The notes under the pieces are model-generated. The model did no database searches and had not been told where the DNA came from. It worked only from the letters and a program-made list of their open reading frames with translations. From assembly GCA_032164245.1 (NCBI GenBank), contig JAVMKO010000003.1, positions 92,255,890 to 92,319,889 on the forward strand: DNA of 64,000 nucleotides, read 5' to 3'. Below are positions 57,312 to 64,000 of the stretch, piece after piece (within the stretch, counting starts at the first letter, position 1; each line of letters begins with the position of its first letter). The translations under genes were made by a program, and so were the position numbers. Source of the stretch: Sternotherus odoratus (Eukaryota > Chordata > Testudines > Kinosternidae).

Positions 57312-57443
57312 TAAGATGACCAGACAGAAAATGTGAAAAATCGGGACTGGGTGTGTGTGTGAGGGGTGGTAATAGGAGCCAATATAAGAAAAAGACCCCA
57401 AAATCAGGACTGTCCCTATAAAATTGGGACACTGGCCTCCCTA
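57312..57443. mobile_element. Short hAT MITE, TAGGGTGACCAGA family, reverse copy
   Basis: The sequence TAAGATGACCAGACAG...GGACTGTCCCTATAAAAT...CTCCCTA matches the copies at 34849 and 35663. The flanks TATGAGGA and TGTGAGGA match at 7 of 8. The ends are more decayed than the others. A GT microsatellite lies inside. Confidence 0.75.
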
Positions 57444-58289
57444 TGTGAGGAAGAGGTCTTTCTTTGCTACTCTGCCACCCACCAGCAGTCATTATATTTT
57501 AGGTTCTGTTCCTCAATGAATACCTCCAGTTCCTGCGTCTGCTGACATTCATAACTTTCCCAACCAGCAGCAGCATTAATTGGAAAATATTCTTGACAAT
57601 TTCACCCTCCTGAATGTCAGGGGCAGGGGCAATGAAATTGAACAAGATCGTTTTAATTTACCTCTATTGCTGTTTTCCAAAAGTATGAGTAGCAGCAGAG
57701 AGCCTAGTGTTCTTTGTCTGCAAAGTGTTTTATATTGTTGCCTTCTGAAAAGGGTAAGGGAAAATAATAGGAAAAAAACAACTAAAATTCACTAGAATGC
57801 ATAGAAAGCCTTCCAGTTGTTCCCAGATTCCTGGTTTATTTGAAAAATCATCCCTTAAAAATGTTGTTACCCTTCTTCTGCTACACCTAGCGAGGCTTCC
57901 CCAACTTGTACCTCCATGGCAAGCTAACTTTCACTGGGCTGTTAATAACTACCGGTAATGCAGGCTATGAAGAGACATCTGTAGTTCTTTCATATGGCGC
58001 TAAATCAAATAGTATTGTTTCAAGTTGTCTTTCCTGGCCAATATTAATTTTTCCAGCTTGTTGGATAAATCATTTAAGCAGTCAGAATAAGCAACTGAGG
58101 TTTCAGATTTCCATTTCATAAGTATTCATTAGCCTAACTTTGAATCAACATTTTAGCTCTCCCATTGGCATAGTAGCATCTTCACTAAATAGCAACAGTG
58201 CTCCGTGGTGTTGTACGTGAAGACAAGCCCTAGGAGAGAGAGGCTGGCAGGACCCTCAGCCAAGTAACTGGTCTAGAAGCTAATCTCCT
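57444..58289. other. Intron 7, unassigned
   Basis: GTGAAGACAAGCCCTAGG at about 58219-58236 resembles the right end of the 48327 MITE, so a truncated Harbinger-like copy may end there. No gene seen. Confidence 0.3.
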
Positions 58290-61200
58290 TACATGAGCAA
58301 AATTACTGATTCCTTGTGCCTCTTGCCTCCCCATAGTCTGATTCATCATCATGATCATCACCCCCATAACTGCATTGGTCATTGGGCATCATCAGTGATA
58401 AGCAATCAACCAATTGTCTCCACCCATGATGATTGTGTATCAGTGCTTGAGTCTCTGCGAAGTCCATTCCTGTCCACTCTTTTGTATTGTCATCCATCTC
58501 TTCTTCTGTCTACCTCTTTTTCTCTTCCCCTGTACTGTCCCTTGGAGGATGATCTTGGATGGGCCAGATGATCTTGTTACATGGCTGTACCACTTCAGCT
58601 TGCGCTTCTTCATGGTCTTCATGGGGTCTTCATATGACCCAGTGCATTGGGTGATGATGTTGCGGACCTCTTCATTGGTGACGTGGTCGAAGTAGGAGAT
58701 GCTCAGGATCTGACGGAAGTATCTCATCTCTACTACCTGTATTTTCTGTTCAAGTTCTGCGGTAAGGGTCCATGTCTTGCATGCATACAGAAAAATGGAG
58801 ATGACCAGTGCGTGCAGCAGTTTCAGTTTGGATTCCAGAGAGAGGTTCTTATTCCTCCAAATTGGCTGTAGCTTTGCCACTGCTGCTGTTTTTGCAGTTC
58901 TTGCCAGTATTTCTGCCTTTGATCCTTCAAGGATTTGGGGGCAATCATCACTGATGAACTCTTTCACTGTCTCCAACTCTTGTCCACTAACAGTGATACG
59001 TGAGCTGAACCTGTCATGTTTGTTTGTCATGAGCTTGGTTTTCTCTGCACTGATTTCCACAACATATTTTGTTGAGGTTTCATTCAATCATTTCAAAAGG
59101 TTGGCAAGTTCATCTTCACTACCTGTCAGGCCATCAATGTCTTCAGCAAACTGAAGATTTGAGATTGTTCACCCCTCCCCCACAATGCTGACAGTGCATA
59201 TGTGATCTTCCAGGATATCAGTCATTATTCGCTCCAAGTAGATGTTGAACAGTGTGGGTGAAAAAAGGTAGCCTTGCCAGACTCAAAACAGTGGTACGAA
59301 ATCACTCTCCTGTTGTGCCACTGATGAGAACTGCACTGTTGGCCTTGGCATAGTTGTTTAATTGTAAGAATATGCTGACGACTAACACTGTACCTCTTCA
59401 TGGTTGCCCAGAGAGCTTCATGCCATACTCTGTCAAACGCCTTCTTGAAGTCAAGAAATACATGGTAGATGTCCTGCTGGTGTTGTGAGTACTTCTCACA
59501 CAGAACACAAGGATTAAAAATCTGTTCAGTGGTACTTCTTCCAGCACGAAAGCCATCCTGTTCTTCAGCGATGATATCAATTTGTGGCTTCAATCTGTTC
59601 AATATAACTTTCAACATCACTTTGCTGGGATGGCTAGTTAATTTTATAGTCTGGTAACTTTGACACAATTGCAGGTTGCCTGTCTTTGGCAGAGTGATGA
59701 TTAGTGACTCTGTCCATGAGGAGGGCCACAGACTTGTCTTCCAGATCTTGTTGAAGATCTTGGTGAGTACATCTATTACTATTTTTCCACTGAATTTCAT
59801 CAGTTTGGCTGGGATGTTGTCAGTACCTGTAGTCTTTCTGTTCTTGAGTGATTTCAAAATGGTCTCCACTTCTTCATGCAGTACTGGAAAGTCATCCTCC
59901 TCTATTGAATCTGGGCTGTCTAGGACATCTCCATTTGTCTGGTGGTTGTATAGATCAAAGCACTAATTTGTGCACCTATTGATTATGTCCTTTTCTTCTA
60001 TAAGATTGTTCCCTTCTTTTTCTTCCATTGTATTAGCTTTGGTCCATCTTTCCTTTGTCAAAATCTTTTGCAATCTGGAAGGCTCATTTGCTATTTTTAT
60101 TATTGATACACTCTTCAATTTTAGAGCATTGTTTTTTTTATCCATGTCTCCTTGCCCACCTTCATTCCTTTCTTGATCTTTCTGCCACTCTCTCTGTATT
60201 TATCAGCGCCCTCGGTTCTGTTCTTGTCTCTCTTGAGTTCTCTTCTAACGTCACACATTTGTAGTATTTTTTTGTGACCCAATGCTTTATCTTCTGACGG
60301 TATTTCCCAAGAATGTCCATTGCTGCCTCCTTCATTATAGTGTTGAAATTGTTGGTCATTGTTTCGATGTTTTCCTCTAGAACACGCAACAGAGCAAATT
60401 TTCCACCGATTGTTGCTTGGAATGACTCTGCAATGCTTTGGTCTCTAAGTCTTTCTAAGTCAAACTTGATTCTGGTGAACTTTGGCCTAATTATTTTCCT
60501 TAGCCGCAGCCAAAAGTTTAGCATCACAAGGTTGTGATTGCTTCCAACATCAGCACCTGGGAAGCTGCTTGGTTTAGCTCTTTTGATCCCAGAATGAAAT
60601 AGATTTTGCACCATGATATATTCAGTCTGACTGTGATATAAGCCATCAGGTGCATGCCATGTTGATTATCTGGATGCTTTATGTACTCCTAATGTGTTTG
60701 TAAAAACCAGATTGTTATAGCTGGCAAACGCCAAAAGTCCTTTTACCACATTACAGAAAGGGCCCAATAATCTCGCCAATCTGCCTGTGCTTCAGTATCC
60801 ACTTCAACATTCCAATATCCCTCTACAATCAGGATATCTTTCTTTTTTTATCTTATCAATGATGTCTTGGAGCTGATTATAAAATCTTCAATTTGTTCAT
60901 CATCATAGTCTGTTGTAGGGGCATAGACTTGTACCATTGTGATATTAAATAGTAGTGCTTTTAGATAGATGGAACTAAGCCTGCTGGATATTGGGTGATA
61001 TCCTTATGCACAAGAAATCCTATGCCGCTGACATGTTTATCCTCTCCACTGTAATAGATTATATGGCCTTCTTCTGTTCTTGCCTCTCCAAATTCTTCCG
61101 TCTGATTTCAGAAATTCCTAGAAAGTGGCAGGTGTATTGTTCCTAGTTTGTCCCATTTGGGTTTCAGGTACAGAACAGGCCCACTGTTTCTCTTGCATAT

Positions 61201-61560
61201 CATAAGAGGCAACTGAAAGGAGGCTGCCTAGAGAGGGATGGTCTCCGCCAGGTTAGAAATTTTCCCAAGACCATGTGATAAGCAAATCAACCATGTCCAT
61301 ACTGGATTGGTTGCAGCCCGGGTAGTCTGATTAGGAGGAGAATATTCAATGCAGTGAGTTCTCTGAACCTGGGGATGACATCCAGCTCTGTCTTTTTACA
61401 CCTGAACTGCAGGCAATCCTGGAAGAAGTCACATAGAGAAGGGGATGGAAGATTAAGAAAGATCCAATAGTTGACTCAGTAGATCTCTTCCGCCTACTGT
61501 TTGCGTTGCTCCTCAGTCTACCATCACATCCTCTGTGTACCCTCTCCTAACACCTGACCT
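58290..61560 (-). mobile_element. Nearly full-length APE-type LINE relic (endonuclease + RT)
   Basis: On the minus strand, from right to left, endonuclease wording includes MVQVYAPTTDYDDE (about 60902-60945). A GSNHN, normally SDHN, lies near 60540. The RT core includes NRKTTGTDNIPAKL (59810-59850), QDGFRAGRSTTEQ (near 59540) and FLDFKKAFDRVWH (near 59440). FAED occurs at 59139-59150, where FADD is expected. The C-terminal domain (58440-59087) contains YACKTWTLT and GKRKRGRQKKRW. Stops (for example 59088-59090) and frame changes make it inactive. An ATCATCATG tract near 58330 may be its simple 3' tail. The clade is probably RTE-like but unresolved. Confidence 0.75.
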
Positions 61561-61980
61561 CAGATCTATTGTCTTTGGTTTTGTTCTTGTATAGTTATTT
61601 CAGGAAGTATTCATGTTGTTTCAAACCTTATCGTAGATAAAGTATAAACTAGGGGGAAAATCCAGTTGTATTTAAAATGTCATGTATCATTAGAACAATT
61701 AAACAAAATATTACACAGCAATGTCATGTGTGACAGTATAATACAAATTCGACTTGTAGTCTACCTATTAGATCAGTTGCGCTTGGCGTGCATCATGGTA
61801 CGTTATCAACAGGGATCTGAGTTTGCCGTGATAAAACCCCAAAATTCTCCAATTAAAAAAACATTAAAATCTGTGTTTTTCCACGATTGAAATCAAATGC
61901 TGAACTTCAGTGTCCCTACCCACAATATAGATAGGTATCGATTGAACACAATGTTTTGTTTGATTATATTTACAATTTTT
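61561..61980. other. Intron 7, unassigned
   Basis: AT-rich, with nothing recognised. Confidence 0.3.
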
Positions 61981-62093
61981 AAGCTGATAGCCTGAGCCCT
62001 GCTGCCTGGGGCTGAGAGCCCAAGCCCCACCCATTTTCCTGATTATCCAATCTGGCCATGGTCCCAATTAGATGGATGATTGGGGTTCCACTG
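61981..62093. mobile_element. Truncated mariner-type MITE, right end
   Basis: GATTGGGGTTCCACTG followed by TA at 62092-62094 is the right terminal sequence seen in the 53125 element (inverted CAGTGGAACCCC). The left end is missing. Confidence 0.5.
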
Positions 62094-62436
62094 TATATAT
62101 TTTTATTTTTCACAAAATGTAAAAACTAAAGATTCTCTTTAAAAACACAAACTCCATGTTTTTCTGTGGCAAACGGATTTCTAGGATCCCTGGTATCACT
62201 AAACTACTAAATACTATAGGTTCAACTCTTTTCTAACAAATACCTATGAAGAGAGATCAGTTCGAGAAATAGCTGAGTTGTATTAACTGTAAGAGGATAC
62301 TAAGCATGTGCTTCATGTTTTTGAAATGGTGACTGTTGGCTGTACTTTGATGGCTGCCAGAATAGAGGAAAATCGTTTGGATTCTTTAAGGGCTGTAAAT
62401 AACTTCTCTTCTCTTCCTACTTATTTCTTGTTCCAG

Positions 62437-62610
62437 TATCTTAAATTTCTGGAGCAACTTTCGGATAAAATGAAGCTGGGCAGCGTTGCAGCTGAGATTG
62501 GGCTCGATATGAGTCTGGATGCGATTTTGGCCCGTGCAGAGCAGTTGGTCAAACTGGAAAATGATGCCGTGATTGAAAACAAGACTATAGCACACAACCT
62601 ACAAAGGAAG
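62437..62610 (+). CDS. CCDC170: CCDC170 exon 8
   Basis: The acceptor TTGTTCCAG opens YLKFLEQLSDKMKLGSVAAE and 58 codons in all, including LDAILARAEQLVKLEN and VIENKTIAHNLQRK. It is close to the mammalian sequence through its whole length and is among the most conserved parts of the protein. The donor is AAG|GTAGGT. The exon is phase 0 at both ends and covers roughly residues 457-514. Confidence 0.96.
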
Positions 62611-63464
62611 GTAGGTAAAGGAGGGCTAAGTTCATCTCCTATTTGTTATAAAGAAGAGCATTATTATTTTTATTATATTTAATTAAAGTAGCTGTCAGAG
62701 GCCCCAATCAAAATAAAAGCCCCACTGTGTACAAACACATACAAAGATACTCTGTCTTCCAAAGTGATGATAAACATGTTTGCAACCCAGAGCACCCAAA
62801 CTGAATAGTAAAACAACAATAAAAAAGTAAGTCAGTTGAACACCTCCTAACACCACTACTGTTATAGCATACCAAAAAATTTTAAATGTAGAAGTATCCT
62901 TTTGATGACACAGTCTGCAAATCACATTCACTAAAGTTAATAAAACGGAACTAGTACTTTAATATTTGATCTTTTTAGTATTTTAAACTTTCAGACACAA
63001 CTATGTTGTCATTGATTGAAATCTGTTACGTGTGTGTGGTTTGGCTTAAATACTGTCAGCCATCCTGCTGTGGTTGAGTTCTTCACCCACTGTTAGGATA
63101 ACATATATTTGGTAATTGTAAAAGCAAGCTCAGGTATTATGCATGATGCTTAAGTATGTAATCCTATAGGATAGGGTTGGTGTTCTACATGTAAGCAGCA
63201 AAATAGAAGGTGTGGTGGAGGTGGCCCAGGGAAGTAGTAAGAGGGGAAATGGAGGGTGATTAAATAGAGGTGAAGTACTTATGTAGGCCAGGGCAGAGTT
63301 GTACACAGCTCTGCAGGAAATGATGAGAAGGTCAGATTTACAGAAAGGTGCTTCAGAAGGACCAGATTTACAATGACAATCCATTCATATAACTATAGTT
63401 AAAGTTGTATGTATGTATGTTTGTTTTGTTTTTGAAATCCCCTTAACTGAAATCTTAAAACTAG
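62611..63464. repeat. Intron 8 with an old CR1/L3-type fragment
   Basis: At about 62692-62790 GTCAGAGGCCCCAATCAAAA, AAGCCCCACTGTGTACAAAC and ACTCTGTCTTCCAAAG resemble the old amniote repeat at 28255. The rest is unassigned. Confidence 0.45.
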
Positions 63465-63707
63465 TTGAAAGCTCAGAAAGAAAAGCTTGAGAGCAAAGAG
63501 CTGCATATGAACCTTTTGCGGCAGAAAATATCCCAGCTGGAAGAGGAGAAGCAAGTGCGAACAGCCCTGGCTGTGGAGAGAGATGAGGCCAACCTCACCA
63601 TCAGAAAGTTACATAAGAAAGCGGAGAGGTTACAGAAGGAGCTGAGCCTGGCAAGAGACTCTAACACTGACCTCAAAGCCAAACTGTCTGACACCAATGA
63701 ACTGAAA
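63465..63707 (+). CDS. CCDC170: CCDC170 exon 9 (last exon in window)
   Basis: The acceptor AACTAG starts LKAQKEKLESKELHMNLL and continues with a classic heptad coiled coil to DLKAKLSDTNELK. The best donor is AAA|GTGGGT, which gives 81 codons and phase 0, agreeing with the family continuing with another Lys-rich segment. An alternative GT five bases downstream (G|GTAACA) would change phase and is less likely. The remaining C-terminal exons are beyond position 64000. Confidence 0.92.
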
Positions 63708-63924
63708 GTGGGTAACATGGTTACATTTTACTGCTTCTGTTTACTAATGGAGAGAAAAGGCTGAATATAATTGGAGCTCATTTTATATTATGAATAATGT
63801 TCCACATTTTCAGCTTTTTTTTGTAAATATAATTCCAGGAATTTTTTGGTGTTTTCCAAACATTAAAACCAGGATGAAATGGGGTTAAAAATAGGGAAAA
63901 AAAGAAAACAAGTTCATAATAAAC

Positions 63925-64000
63925 AGGATGAAATGATATATATAACAATGATGAAATGATATATACAATAACAAGGATGAAATGATAAATATCAATGAAA
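63925..64000. repeat. Start of a minisatellite at the window edge
   Basis: Three units of about 24-25 bp, each starting GGATGAAATGATA (middle unit TGATGAAATGATA), run to the end of the sequence. The array probably continues beyond 64000. A single GGATGAAATG also occurs at about 63871. Confidence 0.65.

Larger units (their letters stand above)
8989..63707 (+). other. CCDC170: CCDC170 gene span (nine exons seen, 3' part outside window)
   Basis: Joining nine exons gives one open frame of about 595 residues that I recognise as coiled-coil domain containing protein 170. The product is almost entirely heptad-like helix, rich in E, K, Q and L, with no signal peptide or membrane segment. In mammals the protein is about 715 residues, sits near the Golgi and is reported to associate with microtubules and affect cell polarity (established knowledge). 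Exons 2, 5, 6, 7, 8 and 9 begin and end in phase 0; exons 3 and 4 share one phase-2 junction. The last visible exon ends before the C-terminal part known from mammals, so further exons must lie to the right. The N terminus encoded by exon 1 is less certain than the rest. Confidence 0.93.

Noticed and set aside
58440..59869. 215- and 214-codon minus ORFs as functional genes
   Set aside because: They are the C-terminal and RT parts of a dead LINE, with a stop and frame change between them and an altered catalytic motif.
1..64000. CRISPR array, bacterial operon, tRNA or rRNA gene
   Set aside because: No regularly spaced identical repeats with unique spacers, no ribosome-binding-site-led gene clusters, and no cloverleaf or rRNA wording were seen. 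The window is vertebrate nuclear DNA.

Overview
This is a vertebrate genomic window, most likely from a turtle. That inference rests on one amniote gene with large introns, and on a repeat content of CR1 and jockey/RTE-like LINEs, a DIRS-type retroelement, many hAT, Tc1/mariner and 'GTCTACACT' MITEs, and solo LTRs. This mix fits turtles or crocodilians better than birds or mammals. No bacterial genes, CRISPR arrays or operons are present.

The one host gene is CCDC170 (C6orf97 in human, the neighbour of ESR1), on the + strand. A CpG island at about 8.5-9.4 kb carries a likely first coding exon (8989-9117). Eight more exons follow at 26989-27120, 29907-30163, 36886-37030, 39126-39311, 44386-44703, 55694-55894, 62437-62610 and 63465-63707. 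All junctions keep the reading frame. Together they encode about 595 residues of a long coiled-coil protein. The C-terminal exons lie beyond the right edge. Intron 1 is about 17.9 kb.

Region by region: 1-8.4 kb is intergenic, with MITEs, two LTR-like elements (one with a perfect 5-bp target duplication) and older repeats. 8.5-9.4 kb is the promoter and CpG island. 9.4-27 kb is intron 1, holding a decayed hAT transposase split by a mariner MITE, a CR1 3' end, several hAT and mariner MITEs, and two candidate cassette exons. 27-45 kb holds CCDC170 exons 2-6, a hAT MITE with a perfect 8-bp target duplication, a solo LTR, a DIRS relic with three later insertions, and a minus-strand jockey-like LINE split by an LTR-like insertion. 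45-55.7 kb is intron 6, with hAT, mariner and Harbinger-like MITEs and a CR1 interrupted twice. 55.9-64 kb holds a hAT element just after exon 7, a 3.2-kb minus-strand LINE relic in intron 7, then exons 8 and 9.

I found no clear new biological system. The signals most worth checking are: two mariner-type MITEs with different termini that share the same GC-rich core; a MITE built of serial hairpins, one a perfect 22-bp stem; a 29-bp foldback flanked by 9-bp direct repeats; a three-level transposon nest; and a pair of short putative exons in intron 1 that preserve frame only when used together.
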